Shown here: positions 26,265 to 40,100 of the stretch, one piece after another | How positions within the stretch are numbered: the stretch's first letter is position 1 | Layout of the letters: each line of letters starts with the position of its first letter | From: Wuchereria bancrofti | Lineage: Eukaryota > Nematoda > Chromadorea > Rhabditida > Onchocercidae | Length of the DNA stretch: 64,000 bases | Assembly: GCA_005281725.1 (NCBI GenBank) | Contig: SSBO01000003.1 | Span: 7,414,575 to 7,478,574, forward strand | Reading direction: 5' to 3' | The notes under the pieces: model-generated | The model's input: the letters and a program-made list of their open reading frames with translations, nothing else | The model's database searches: none | Told to the model about the DNA's origin: nothing | Position numbers and translations under genes: made by a program

Positions 26265-27394
26265 CTATTTATTTCGTATCAATCAATAATTGATATTATA
26301 CCTTTTAATTTTATATAAATTCCACTGTAAGTGGAAATAATTCAATGATATTTTTTATTTATCAGTCATGAGATGCGTGTATTTGCACGAAGATACCTAT
26401 GTCTTTGCACCTGTTATTGGTTGACCCTCAGAGTGACCTCACAGCTGAACCACTGATTTATAGCTTCTCGACTATATGACCACATGTTTCATCCCTTATC
26501 TTTATGACATTTATGAAAGTCGGCTAATGTAGCGAGAAAAATCAATTCGCTACTGAGATAATTTATCAATTATTTGAAATTCATCTATTTCTCACTATAA
26601 AAAAAAGTCTTCTTTCTGTTGAAATTTCCAATCAAATTTAAAAAACTATGTTAAATGATCACATAACTATTTTGAAATTACAAATTAGTTATTAAATTTT
26701 TCTACTCATATAATGCTAATTGGAATGAAAAACTTCTCCAAAAGTCATTTTAACGGCTTATGCAAATTCAGCTATATTTATTTACTTTCTACAATTTTAG
26801 AAGTTTTTACTGTGAAATTCATCGAAAATTAACAATTGCTAATATTTTTAAAATGGTTTTTATCAATTTTTTTAATGTAAAAAAAAGAATGAAAAAAAAG
26901 AAAGAATTTGCAAAAAAATCTATTAAACTGGGCCTTTATTGCATTTCTCTAAGGTTATTTCTTTTTTTTTCTTTTTTTTTTTCCAACACCACTGTTTACA
27001 GTTCGTTAAAAAAAGAAAGAAAAAAAAATTGAAAAAACATTCCTTTTTTCTCAACATGTCATAAATTTCTTCCATACCATTTTTATTGTATCGTTACAAC
27101 GTTTCCTTAATTCTATAAATTCTATAAATGCAGTTTTCTTTCCATATAGTTTTAAAAATATAAAATTTCAAAAATTAAAAAGAAAGAAATTCGAAATTAA
27201 AGTTAAAGCTGGCAAATTTTAATTTAAATTATAAATTATTTTNTGGTAACAAATTTGTTAATTTTAGGAAAAAATGATTAGATCTATATATGAAGGGGGA
27301 AATGGTAATTTTCTAAAGATATTTTTATTGAAGATCGAATCTGATTTTTTATTTGAAATAATTTCTCATGGCCATAATAATTATAAGACTTAGG

Positions 27395-27445
27395 AGGGGA
27401 AAGAGAAAGATGAGAGAGAGAGAGAGAGAGGGAGAGAGAGAGGAA
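27395..27445. repeat. GA-repeat microsatellite
   Basis: A purine tract with a (GA)n core broken by GG. It produces a serine/leucine-rich antisense ORF. Confidence 0.9.
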
Positions 27446-29527
27446 GCATTTAACATTCAATAATAAAGTATTTAAGGTTTTGCAAATTAGCAAAACAATA
27501 ATATATCTAATGTGTCTCAATAAAAAAGTGAATTAGCTAGTAGTATCGAAAAGATTGATCATTTCGAAAATAACCGGATTTTCGGATTTCAAAATTTATC
27601 ATCAAATTCATGGAGCCTAAATATTTTCAAAATAGAGCTATTTTAAAATTAAGAAAATATAAATTATAAATTCGAAATACAAAACTTTTACGAAATCTTT
27701 TTTAATATTTTATGAAATTTATGAAACAAGATATGTGCTCTTGAATTACCACAAAATTAAAAAAGTTATCCTAAGGTAAATATATTTAACGATAGTTTGC
27801 GTAACATCTAACGTTTAAAGGATTGAAACAGTAAAGTTTGTGTTATCAAATAACTGTTGATGTATATTTAATATTTTTTTTCTATATTACATCTTAAAAA
27901 TCACAGATGTGTTAAGATAATAAATGATAGCACTATTTTACATAGCTTTTTTTAAATTTGTTTCGGACTTTGTCTCATTTTGTTAATATCATCACGGATT
28001 TCTTTCGATTTCTTCACGAAATAAAATGACTTGAAAAAAAAATATTATAGTTTTGTGTAATAAAACGATTTCAATTATACTCAAGTTTTCTGCGAAATTC
28101 GCGGGTTCATTAAAATAATCGTTGTCCCTTTTTTTCACATGTTTTAGGCTATAAATAGTGATAATTTAACAGCAAATTGTACATGAAATTGTCGTCCTGA
28201 AATTTGCGGTGCTTAGGAATAGTAGTCGGATTATTCATACCCATTAGAATAATTGAATTTTTATATTAATCGATGATCTCCGGTTTTTAATTTTTTTCTA
28301 GACTGGATCCACTATAATTTGCAAGCACATTTATTTATTTTTAAATTAGTCCAGATATCCAGGTGGTACAATCAGAATAGCTCATTCCCATAAATCAACT
28401 ATTGTAAAAAGTGAATCAATTTTATTTTTTATATTGTGTTAAATTTGAGAATAAATGAATTCTTCAAATGCTTAATTTTAGTATCCTAAAATTTGTAGTC
28501 TCAAAAATGAAAATTAGAAATTTGATTCATTGTTTTTGTTCCTACACATCTTCATTTCTATCTAATTCTATGTTGAAAATATTACATCAAATTTGATTAC
28601 GCAAATTATGCATAAATCAAATTATTTTGAAATTAGTACTTGATTTTATCGCACTGCTGAAATTCTCTGCAAAGTGTCGTAATACAAGAGAAATTGAAGA
28701 TTGATAAATATATTGGCGTGCAAACGTACGCAAAAAACACGTAACGTAGAGTTGTATGAATCATGAATAAAGTAACTTCAAATATTGATATTTGTCACAT
28801 TTGTTGAAGTGTTAGGACGTTTTATTTTTTAATAACATCTGATATATTAATCAAAATATATTAACTCTTTCATTACTTTTAATAACTTTACCAAGTCCTA
28901 ATATTAAAGAAAGTTGAACTTTTTGTATCTTGTCTGCTGCTCTAAGTATTCTCCAGAATCATTATTAAGAAATTTTTTTTTAAATGTAAGTTGAACTTAT
29001 ATGTTTTATGATCAATTCTCATTTTTTTTTTTGTTATTCTGATGTAAGAATAAATTAGAGTGATTAAATATGATTATCAGTTGATTTATAAGAAAAAGTT
29101 TACACGCTATACGTTAATAATATAACTTAAGCGTCCTTTGAAAAATATGTGCTAATGTTTTGAAATACTCTTTTTCAAACATGCAAAATTCTTAACCATT
29201 TAAATTTTTGCGAAATTCTTAACGATTTCAAAAAGAAAAAAAAACAATTTCAATTTTTCAAAAACTTTTGCTTAAAATTTTTATTTCAAAACTTTTTAAA
29301 CATGCATGTTCTTTGCAATTGACATTTTTCTCTTATTTCTTCAATTCCCTTTCAAATTTTCTCACAGTTCGTCAATTTTTCCTGAAGGAATGAAAAAATT
29401 CAAAAGATGTAATTTTATTTTCCTTTTTGCTCATCCAGAACATATCGAATGCTGAATACTTTTTCCTTTCACTTATTTTATTTAAATTTAAAAATTAAAA
29501 AATGAAATCATTTTTTTCTAAAATCTC

Positions 29528-29573
29528 GCACTAAGACTTATTATGTAGTAAACTACATAATAAGTCTTAGTGC
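29528..29573. repeat. Perfect 46-bp inverted repeat (22-nt arms, 2-nt centre)
   Basis: The left arm (29528-29549) begins GCACTAAGAC and ends TATGTAGT; the right arm (29552-29573) is its exact reverse complement; the centre is AA. No protein-coding feature overlaps it. It could extrude as a cruciform or form a near-loopless RNA hairpin; it may also be a foldback or end fragment of a small DNA transposon. Confidence 0.95.
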
Positions 29574-32152
29574 ACAATTATAACTGTAATTATTTTAGTT
29601 ATATATTTGCTCCTATCTTATTTTTCAAATAATAACTTTTAAATTATTTTAGATTCGCATTTGCATAATTTATTCAATGTTCGAGAGTTTTTCAACTACA
29701 GTCATATTTTCTGTTCAATTTCTTGTTTAGTATATATATCAGAAATTAATAAAACAAATATTACATAAATGTCCACTGCAGTTGCTTGGTGTCATTTTGT
29801 CCACTTCAATGATTTTTTAAAATTCTTTCATATAAGTATCATCGCAATGAGCAATGAAATTATCACTCTAACCATTTCTCAAATTTTTAAGCATTAAATT
29901 TTGCTATGGTAATTGTGGATCGTAATAAACTTGTTGCCATCATTTCGATTTCTCTCGACTGTGACACTATCGATTAGTCCAATTTGTATTTTGAAACTAC
30001 TTTCCAAGCTGTTTCCCGTACTTGTTCCCACTATTACAGCACCAATCATTTATTTCGCTCAACAGCTGATATCATTTATTTACTATTCAAATCTAATAAA
30101 ATTGTTGAAATTAAAATTATTTGCATATTACTGGTGATATTAGCGGCTAATATTTCCTTTCAATTGATGTGATAGCATTATTATTTTTTCATTTGGATAT
30201 TATAATTTGCTCGCATTGGATGACATATAATAGTAATATAAATTCTTTAATTTTCTTTTTCTTTACCTTAACAATGATAAATCATTTTTATCATTGGTAA
30301 AATTTTCAAATTACTCATCGATTTCGTAGTTCTAACTTTATTAATCGATTAAACAGCATCGTATTCTTCTATTCGCTCAATATTTTCTCCATTGCTTTAT
30401 GATGAATGCAAACTTTATTTAAGCTAATAAAAACATTATTCAGTGATCTCTTCTTTGCTTTGGCGGCCTATCTCATTTCTAACAAACTTTTTCCAATGTT
30501 TTCGTGATGAATAGAACCGATCAATATCACTGCAGCAACTTAGTATGAGGTAATTTTACTTGTTTACCAATCCAATCTAACTCAGATGTAACACATAAGT
30601 AATTTTTTCCATTAAAATCTATTAAAATCGATATTGCATGGTGTCGATTTTAACGAAATTACCTATGTATATAAGATTATCATATTGAATAATTGATAAT
30701 ATTGTATTGTATATTCATTTTAAAATTCATTTTAAAAGTTCTTATCCAATATTCCACTATTTCTGCTACCCGATCATCCCTCCTGGCAATGATTAGATCA
30801 CTTTTAAACTAATATCGTTACATCATTAGCCAACTAACTTCATTCATATCAAATATATCATTTTTATCTTTATATCCATACTTTCTTCAATATTTTATCC
30901 TTTTATCATATCATTTATTCATGCACTCATTTTATAAAGTGTCCTAACTATTCAATGTTTTTTTTTTTCATATATTTCATCCAGCTGTTAAACTAAACAT
31001 TTCCTAGCTTTTTTTAAGCCTGAATTATCTAATTTAACTCTAAAATGTGGTGCAACATTTTAAACTATGACTCCTTTTTAAAACTCATTTAGCCTTTATC
31101 ACTATGATAATAGTTGGAAATTTTATGCTTTATGGATTTTTTGTTTAAGGGTTTAATAAAATTATTGCTAATGATTTCGAAAGGACTTATTTTCTTATAT
31201 TAGCACATTTAGCATCATTTCTCCTACTCAATTTGTTCGTTTATTTTTATCAATTCCATTTATACCTTTAAATTCTCATTTGATATTCTCATATAGTCGT
31301 ACTCTAATTTCAATTATTGCAAGTCTAGTTTTTACATTTAGAAGTGGAAATGGAAAATGTTTCATCGTTTCATAATAACTCTTATTTTGCCTTTTCTCTT
31401 CTCATTCTTTAATATTTTTGGCTTAGTATAATTCCTTATAAAAAAAAAGACTTCTTTTAAAGTTGCGTATTTATGAGGTTTTATTATCCATTATTTAACC
31501 AAATCCTCCCATAAATAAGCTTAAAATATTGGACAAGGAAAATAGGAAAATTTTCGAAGATTTCAAAAATATGCATAGCAAATTTTATCCTTAAGAAATT
31601 TAAAATTGAAAAATAATTTCAAAATTTAGTCAACTTTTCTTCATCTCATTGCTATTCATTCAGTACAAGTGTTTTATGACTTTAATATAGCCAGTTCCAT
31701 GTTTTTATATCTCTTGAATTTTGGGAATTGTATTTATTTTAATTTCAATTAAACTAGTTTTTTTTCCATTCCTTTTATTTATTTATTTATTTATCTTTTT
31801 TTTGATCATTACATTCACATGAACGATAGATATGATAATAATTTTTCTCCGCTTCAATAGTTTAGTTTAGATTAATAACAAACAACCGAAAACTCTCTGA
31901 TTCAAAAAAAAAAATCTACGCAAACGACACACATTGCATCAATTTTATTAACAATCTTCTCTTTTTGTTTATTCCTTTTACCTGTTTCTCTCCTTGTTTT
32001 TCATTTCATCTTTTGTGGCGTAATTTCTATCATTTCTCTTTACACCGCCAGATTCCGGATCATAGTATCACATGACATCATTATTTAATAAATAATGACA
32101 AACCAGAATCTATTCAATCATTAATCCCATTTATTTAATACTATTTGAAAAC

Positions 32153-32180
32153 TTCTTTCTCTCTCTCTCTCTTTCTCCCT
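32153..32180. repeat. CT-repeat microsatellite
   Basis: A (CT)n tract of about 20 bases within a pyrimidine stretch. Confidence 0.85.
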
Positions 32181-32230
32181 TTATCTTTTCATTTTCTTCT
32201 TTTCATCAATATCATCAAATGTGACCATAA

Positions 32231-32301
32231 AGATATATAGATAGGTAGGTAGAGATAGATAGATAGATGGACAGATAGATAGATGGATAGATAGATAGAT
32301 G

Positions 32302-32333
<32 letters not shown>
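32231..32333. repeat. GATA-repeat microsatellite
   Basis: About 100 bases of GATA with GATG and GACA variants, ending in a pure run. Confidence 0.95.
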
Positions 32334-32979
32334 TCAGTCATCAATACTTCATCCTTTTAATGAAATATTCTTCTTTGTATTAAAATATCCTATTAAGATA
32401 CCTTTTTGTCTTCAATTATTACAATACTTAACAGTATTGACGGTCATTGAATTTGTTATCATTATTGTTGTTGTTATTGTCATCGTTATTGTTATTGTTG
32501 TTGACCGAAAAAATTTACCATAAATTATTACTCCTAGCTCATTTTGATATTCTTTTTTCTTTACAATTACTGATGGTCGTTTATTGCTGACCGAATAAAT
32601 GTAAAAATATGATTTACACTATGTATTACTAATAGTACTATTTGAGTTGAAAAATCTTGTAAGTAACGATATTTTCTTGAATATCATTTAGAATATTGAA
32701 AATAAGTTATAATCAATAAGTTATAAACAGTAATTTTAAAAATAGCCAATAATTATAAACTAAAAATTATATTTATTTTATGGTTTATTGAAGTAAACAA
32801 TACGTATAACAACCTACGATTAATACATCATAATTATGTGATGGAAATTAAATCGTTACAGTTATTTGATTGTGCTCCTTCGAGCCGAACAGAGGGGCCT
32901 TAAATCCGGAAAAAAGGAATATTTACTGGGTGGAAAAACAACGGCTCAGTATTGTTATTTGCTGTATGAGGTCGATTGT

Positions 32980-33998
32980 ATGCGTCTTTTAGTGCGATTT
33001 GCACTAATAATTCTCGTTTTCGTATTACTCATTGCCGCTTATGAATATTTGAATATACGTCAACGTGTTATTTCACGTAATGATCGAACGACAGGTTTCC
33101 GCAATGTTTCATTTTAATAGATTAAACAAAGCTGAAAAATCAGAAAATTTTGATCAAAAAAATTATTGATCAATAATCGAATAATAATGGCAGTACTAAA
33201 ATAAAATATATAGAGCAAACTGCAGGAATATTGATGGAGATATTCTATTTTATTCAAATTTCAAGATAAAACACACACACACAGACAGACACACATACAC
33301 ATACATACGTACACACATACATAAAATAAAATTAATATATCGTATTTTCAGATGCAGATGAAGTAGTCCGTATTTTGCTTATGTCGGACGATCCGGCATC
33401 TAGCTGGGAAACAAACGTAAATGTCACTTTCAACGTGATCGTTGTACTAATTATTTCACTGCTCAGTATTGCCTTACTTGTTACGGGTTAGTATTATGAT
33501 TTTTAGCATAACAATTTATGCAGAAATTATGTTAGTACAGTAACATACAATACATTCACATAGTGAAATTGACCGGAAAGGTTGACAGCTTCTTATAATT
33601 AAATTGAAATTTGAGCTATTCTATGATACATTTATAATTTAATGTGATATTTTGGGTATAATTGTGATTGCTCTAACATTGGATTCATCAGTAATTGGTA
33701 ATGAAAACTATAATATGGATGAGACAACAATTGGTTTGCAGCAAGAACAAACGGTAAATTCAAATTGAAATTAAAATTACTAAGTTAAAAAAAATTGATG
33801 GTAATGATAATAATAATGTTGGATTTCTCAACATTTATCTCATAAAAATATCTCATACTTGTTATCTTTCATCACTGCCATCATTACATATGATTCTTTT
33901 AATACATCATTTCAAAACAAGAAAAAAAAGAAAAAAGGATTTTTAGATTTGTGCATCGCAATTTTTATCTTCGACAGATCGTTTGCTGCCACCGATAG
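32980..33998 (+). CDS. Tentative small two-TM membrane protein, unrecognised
   Basis: Four exons join in phase: 32980-33094, 33352-33486, 33692-33753 and 33978-33998, giving 110 aa. Segment one (residues about 7-22, starting FALIILVFVLLIAAY) and segment two (about 68-83, V-I-V-V-L-I-I-S-L-L) are clearly hydrophobic. A polar loop between them carries an N-V-T glycosylation site and the motif DDPASSWE; a short polar tail ends in C-C-H-R. The start is uncertain: the frame stays open back to an acceptor at 32861 with no ATG, so either an upstream exon exists or 32862-32979 is leader sequence after trans-splicing. GC is higher than the flanks in exons 1 and 2. The last exon is the weakest call. 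No family is recognised. Confidence 0.5.
33268..33322. repeat. CA/CATA microsatellite in intron
   Basis: CA, CAGA and CATA repeats lie in the first intron of the tentative two-TM gene, ending about 30 bases before the acceptor. Confidence 0.85.
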
Positions 33999-36900
33999 GT
34001 ATTATAACAAATCTGAACAAACATTCAGTTTCATCTATTAATGAAATATAATCCTAAAAAAAATGTTGCAATAGTTATTAGTTGCTATCCTTATGCTCTT
34101 ATGTGATATGTACATATATTAAACAATATTGTTTGTATTTTGTGCAACTCTGTTGACATCTATGACATTTAATGTCTTAGATTAAAATATTCCTTCATGC
34201 AGCTTCTCTTATCATTTGCATTATTCATTTTCAGACTTTGACATTGCTTACCGCTGATATAAGATGATTCATCGGCTTCTTCGATCTTTTACATAAAAGG
34301 TCAATAAGGTGGTTATACAGAGAATTTAGCCACAATTCTTACAGGAACATATATCATTGAACTTCAATTTTAAAATAAATTAAATTTCCATTAATCTTCA
34401 ATTTCCAAAGTTCTTCAGTATCCAGTAGATTATGTTTTACTAAATAGTAAAGAATTCTGGAAATGGAAAATAATATCTTTTTAGTTCTCTGTTATTACTA
34501 TTGAAAACGTTACAAAACAATATTCGGTTATCCTATTTAATTAATTGGCTCAATTAATCTTATTTTTGAGGCTTATTTTGTGCAAAAATAATTAGCTCAG
34601 TTGTATATTTTCTGGAATCAGTTTTTCGAATTAATAATTTCATGTGCAAATCCGTTTTGGAATAGTAAATTTAAGAGGATTATAGAATCCATTCTGTGGA
34701 AAATTTTAGTTTCGCTTAATGAATGATAATTAAATTACAAATTTCTGACTGCCTAAATTGCAGTGTAGAATTCGTGAAATTTAATCAAAATTTTAAAATT
34801 TAAACAAGAGAAAATATAACCATAATGATTATTCATGAATATTTGAACTTTTTTGCATTCAAATGAAATATTATTAGTTTCAAGATTAGACTCGAGAAAA
34901 GTTTAGACTCGAAAGAATTACATTAGAAAGAATATTCTAGTATCCATAATCATATTCATTGGACATTCTTTATAATTTTTCCACAATCATTTTTGGCCAG
35001 CGAAATTTACAGACAAAAAAAATTAAAACTATGAAGTGAATGAAACAATCTTCAGAATCGTACGATGATTGCTTTTCTAAAAGAATAATTAAGTTAACTA
35101 ATTGTTGATTAATTGATTAAATGATCAATTATCGTTATTCCAGCTTGTCATGAATTCATTCAGATTGTAAGAATGCATAATTTTCTCTCAAAATTTTTTC
35201 TCAAACTCTCAAATGCAGAAAAAACAAACTTTGCAGCAGCAACTATACTAATTTATAGGTAATAAATCCAATTACTGTGCAATTTTTAAAATGCCAATAA
35301 CTTTATGAGTAAAAGTTTACAAATTTGTTTTAAATGAATAACTAGGATCTAAGATAAAACAAAAAAAAAGAGATCTATCATGGCTTTGATCAATTAATTC
35401 GCCGTTTAAAATTAATTTGAAGGATTTATCATAGGATTACTGAGTGATTATCAATTAGTATCAATTTCAGAATTGTAGCTAAATTGATACAAATTTAATG
35501 CAATATAACCAATTATGCAATCATCACTTATACTTTCTTTTAAGAATGTATAATCATTCATAGAAATACAGGTAGATGTTTGTTATCATATTAAAATACA
35601 TCAAATTGATATACCGTTTAACTGTTTGTTGCATTTCTAAAATTGATGCTAATTGACAATCATTTAATGATCCAATGATTAATCGTTCAAATGAATTAAA
35701 TTTTACTATTGCCTAAGAGTTTGAATCTCATTTTTTAAATTAAACAATGACACATCTGTTATATTAGAACTATAATTTTACTTCAAACACTTAGTCATTA
35801 ATGTTAATCGTGCTGCTCTGACAAATTCATCTCCAAAATATTTCAAAGAATTTCACAAAAACTCTATCATACTCTCGTTTTGGTTCATATTCTGATAAAA
35901 AAGTTTTGCATGTTGGTGATAAATGATTAGAAAAATAAATTCGTAAATAAGATTAAAACGATAAAAGACTACTACTTTAGAATTTTTCTGTATGGGTAGA
36001 AACTAAAAGTAGTCCTTAGCAGACATCGAAAGAGGTAAACTTCAAATTCGATATCTAATTAATTTAATTAATCTTCTTTGCTTAAACAACTATTAATATC
36101 CTATCGTTTTTTTTTATTTTTATTTACTTTTCTATAAGATTTACAAACACAAATATTGCATTATTTAGATTTGAAAGAAGATAACTTTGACCTTAAAATT
36201 ATCGGAAGTAAGATAGTAATAGCAAATATAATTTATACCTCAAATATGCTTTCATTTTTTCTTGATGAAATGAGCTACACAGAATTAGAAAGAGTAGCTT
36301 AGCAATTCTATAATTTACTCTTATTAATTCATCTTCTAAGATAACAAAAATTGAAAAGCGGAGAATACTTTAAAATCCGATCAATCATATTCAGACGAAT
36401 AATTCTAGACAACATTTTAATAGCATTTTCGAGGTTATCGTTAAAATTATTTCACTCCATTTGATTGCAAAATGAATATTTTTCTGAACACATTAATTAT
36501 AATCTAAATATTTGATAATGCTCTCTACTAATATTTATATAAATATTGTACCTCTGGAATGCGTACAGTGAAACTTTTAGAATTGAAGTGAAAATAAATT
36601 TGGTTTCATTTACCTTTGAGGGTTTTTTTCAAATTGCAACTACAACGAAGAGATAAAAGAAATGTAACACCTTTTTATTTAATTTCGTATAAGAAAATTT
36701 TTTTTTTTAAATTTGGTAGCTATTCAATAAATGATAATATAGGATGCATTATCAGCTGATATACAATGTGATAATATCAGAATGAAGCATAAAAAGAAGC
36801 ATAAATTCATTTTCCATAATTTCATCAAAAAATAATTGAAAGATCGATTTAGAATTTTTTGTTTCGACCAGGATGAAGATTTACCCGTGCGAGAAGAATT

Positions 36901-37104
36901 TTTTCTTGCTCAACCTTTGATAACTTCAAAAATCATTCCGATCAATTAAGTCATACAGTTACAGAAAATATTTTGACATACTCCCACTAATTAAGCTTCC
37001 ATTGATGATTAAACGAAAATTATAATGTTATAGCACTCGGTTAGATCAATTTGATAATGATTTATAAAATATTTGCATTCCTAAATTGCATAAAAAAGAT
37101 GATG
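33999..37104. other. Intergenic stretch between two-TM gene and the MEGF6-like gene's 3' end
   Basis: AT-rich with no exon recognised. The two flanking genes converge here, so it must hold both 3' UTRs; no poly(A) site stands out. Confidence 0.5.
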
Positions 37105-37166
37105 CTACCGCTTCCTACGGAAATCATATTCCGGAAGATCGCCACGTTTTGCAACACTTTCCATGT
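37105..37166 (-). other. MEGF6-like exon 35: C-terminal tail and stop
   Basis: The last 62 nt read, from the phase-1 join, [16 protein letters not shown] and R-R-K-R then TAG. The tail is polar and basic, with no transmembrane or lipid-anchor signal. Confidence 0.85.
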
Positions 37167-40100
37167 CTAAAAATTGAGGAAAACATAAAATGTAGATAAT
37201 AAATTCGATCTTGTATAGATGAAAATTTTTTTAATTTATTAATTACTTAAAAATTTCATTAAACCACAAAAACCACAATACAAATTGTTTAGTATAAACC
37301 GTACCAAACTGTTCTTGCTGACAAGTTGAGCCAAGATATCCTGGTGCACAGGTACATTGACCGGTAACCCGATCACATGTTGCACCATTGTAACATTCAC
37401 ATCGATATTCACAATTTTTTCCGTAACGTCCTGGTCGACATACTATAAAAAATCATTTTCAGGTATTATCGTGTCCGTCCTTTAAAGAAACATTAAAGGC
37501 TTATGATGTTGATATGTTTATGCTGGTAAAAATAGGTTAAATTAATTTTCTTGCATAACATTGGTCCAAAAAAATATATTTAGTTAACAGTCTTCTTTAA
37601 GCTATTTACATCTTAGCCGTTTACATGATCAGGTTAGAATACGTACAAATTTTAGAATATATATAAATCATTGATCAATCAGCATAAGATTGAATTCGTT
37701 AAATCATGTCCTTCGAATCAGTGAAATTATTTTTTATAATTTCATCAGCAAAACATACATACCTTGTTTACATTTAGCACCATGCAAGCCTAAAGGGCAG
37801 TCACATTTTCCAGTTTTTGGATCACATTGAAAATCGCCACAATCACAAAACAACTGACAGTGTGGACCGTAGGTATTGTTGGTACAGGAATGTTCACACT
37901 AAAAAGTTCGACTTTACAAAATTAAGAATTGAGTATTTCATAAATTATACATTGTAGAATTATTTTGATCATAAGTTAATGTTATTCATGTCATAAGAAT
38001 AACAAAATAAAATATTCTAGAAAAAAAAAAACAAATTTCTAACACTTACATTTCTCTGATCACAGAAACAACAAGTATCTGCTTACAATCAATCTTTTAT
38101 GGTTTTATGATTAAAAGTATAGCCGAAAAATTGGTCAAAAAAGATTTAAGAAAGTGCAATAAATACAGACTATTAATAATACCTGCTTGCCAAAATATCC
38201 TGAAGGACATCGACATTGACCATCACTAGGATCACATGTCGCACCATTCTGACAATTACAACTTTGACTACAATACCAACCATAGAATCCAGCTGGACAT
38301 GCTACAAAAATTTTCACAAATTTTCAACATTACACATTCTCAATGGTTTAATTGATTGGAGACGTTTTTCTAAAGCGAAAAGTATTATTTCAAGAATTTC
38401 TAAGACTCAAAAGACTATTTCAATTACTGAACCGTCTTTCTCTAAATGTTTAATATGTTCAACTAAAAAAAAAAAAAGTACTAATTCAGAATAAAAGGCA
38501 TCTTTTGAAAATCCATCACAATTCTACGTTATTAGAATATTGTAGATGGTCAACAATCAAAGTGTTTTTCTTTTTCCTTTGAATGTTAATTCCAATATAA
38601 TGAAATGAAGGCATAAAAAAAAAACATACTGTACTGGCAGCGAGTACCATAACGACCTGATGGACAGTCGCAGCAGCCTTGTACAGGGTCACATTTGACA
38701 TTGCCGTGACATTCGCAGTCTAACGTACAATTTGGTCCATATTTGCCATCTGGACAGGGTTGATCACAGGTGGTACCGGTGTATCCTAACGAACATCTGC
38801 AATAACAGATTATATTTGTTGTTTGTTTCAAAAAGAAAGAAATTACTATCACAGATTAAAAATTTAATTTGCAATAATAATTTATCCATCAAAAATATAC
38901 TACAACATTTTCTGCATGAATCCGTCATAGAAAATTACTTTTTACCCGATTGAAACTACTTTTTTTTTTTTTTTTGGAACAATAAAATAGATTATTAACA
39001 GCGGCAGTATACCTACTTGCAAGCGCCAGTTACTGGATCACAATGCGCTTGATTAGCACACCGGCATTTTTCACGACATCCAGGTCCGAAACGTCCTTCG
39101 GAGCATACCTGTTGACATCGTAAACCGGTAAAACCAGCTCCACAACGACAGTGACCTGTTACTCGATCACAAGTACCACCATTCTCACATTGACACAGTT
39201 TTTCACACTTCTCACCAAACCGATTTGCTGGACAAGACACTTCACACTTGGTACCAACAAAACCTGGTGGACAAATACACTGTCCAGTTGTCTTATCACA
39301 AGTACCACCGTTCATACACTGACAAATACCATCACAATTTATACCATATCGTCCTTGAATACATCCTAAATTAGAACTATGAACAGTGAATAATTATAAA
39401 TTAAGCAAATGCCATTACTGCATCGTGAAATTACAACCTATAATCACATCAGTTTAGGCTATATTATTGATGTAGTAGTAAATTGATTTTCAATTTGTTT
39501 TAAAGTGGAAAAAGATTTGAATCAATTATGCTCAGAGAACAATTAGTTTAAAATGGAACAAGAATGCATGTAAATGAAAAATATGTAAAATTTATTACTG
39601 TTGGAAAGGACAATCAATTATGCTACTACAGTGATCACTGAATAAAAATAAGAAATTTACAAAGGAAATTATGGAACTTATCTTGGGCACAATCGACACC
39701 TGCATATCCCGGCTTACAAAAGCACTTCCCAGTGATTGGATCACAGTTGGTATTTGGCGCACATTCACATTGTTGTGCACAGTTTTCGCCGAATGTTCCA
39801 AGAGGACAAAGTTCAGTGCAAGAATGACCGGTGTAACCATTGGGACAATGACAGCGACCGGTGATATGATTGCATGGTTTCTGATTCGGACATCGACAAG
39901 CTAAGGCACAATGCTTTCCATAATAGCCTTTAAGGCATGCTGCAAAGTTATATGCATATAACCTTCCCAATTCTATGAGAGATAAATTTTTCGTTAGAAG
40001 CAGCTCTTTTCATCAACAAAATTCTTGAAAATGTATCATTGCGCATTCATTATATTTGGAATCTAAACTTTTAAAAATCTCAATTTTTCAAGAAAAAAAT

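Larger units (their letters stand above)
25381..32861. other. Gene-poor AT-rich stretch with satellites
   Basis: No exon could be supported. It contains CT satellites (26.23-26.26 and 32.15-32.18 kb), a GA satellite (27.40-27.45 kb), an unresolved base (N at 27243), a perfect 46-base palindrome (29528-29573) and a GATA satellite (32.23-32.33 kb). The ORFs at 25.9, 26.8, 27.3 and 29.9-30.2 kb are low-complexity or motif-free. Confidence 0.5.

Noticed and set aside
38046..38076. Extra exon between MEGF6-like exons 32 and 33
   Set aside because: It has splice-like borders but exon 32 already joins exon 33 in phase and completes the EGF cysteine pattern.
39601..39640. Extra mini-exon between MEGF6-like exons 29 and 30
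   Set aside because: It could use the GTTCCA donor in phase 2 and encodes two cysteines, but its exit phase puts exon 30 out of frame.
38216..39904. Plus-strand threonine/isoleucine-rich ORFs
   Set aside because: Antisense shadows of the EGF-coding exons.
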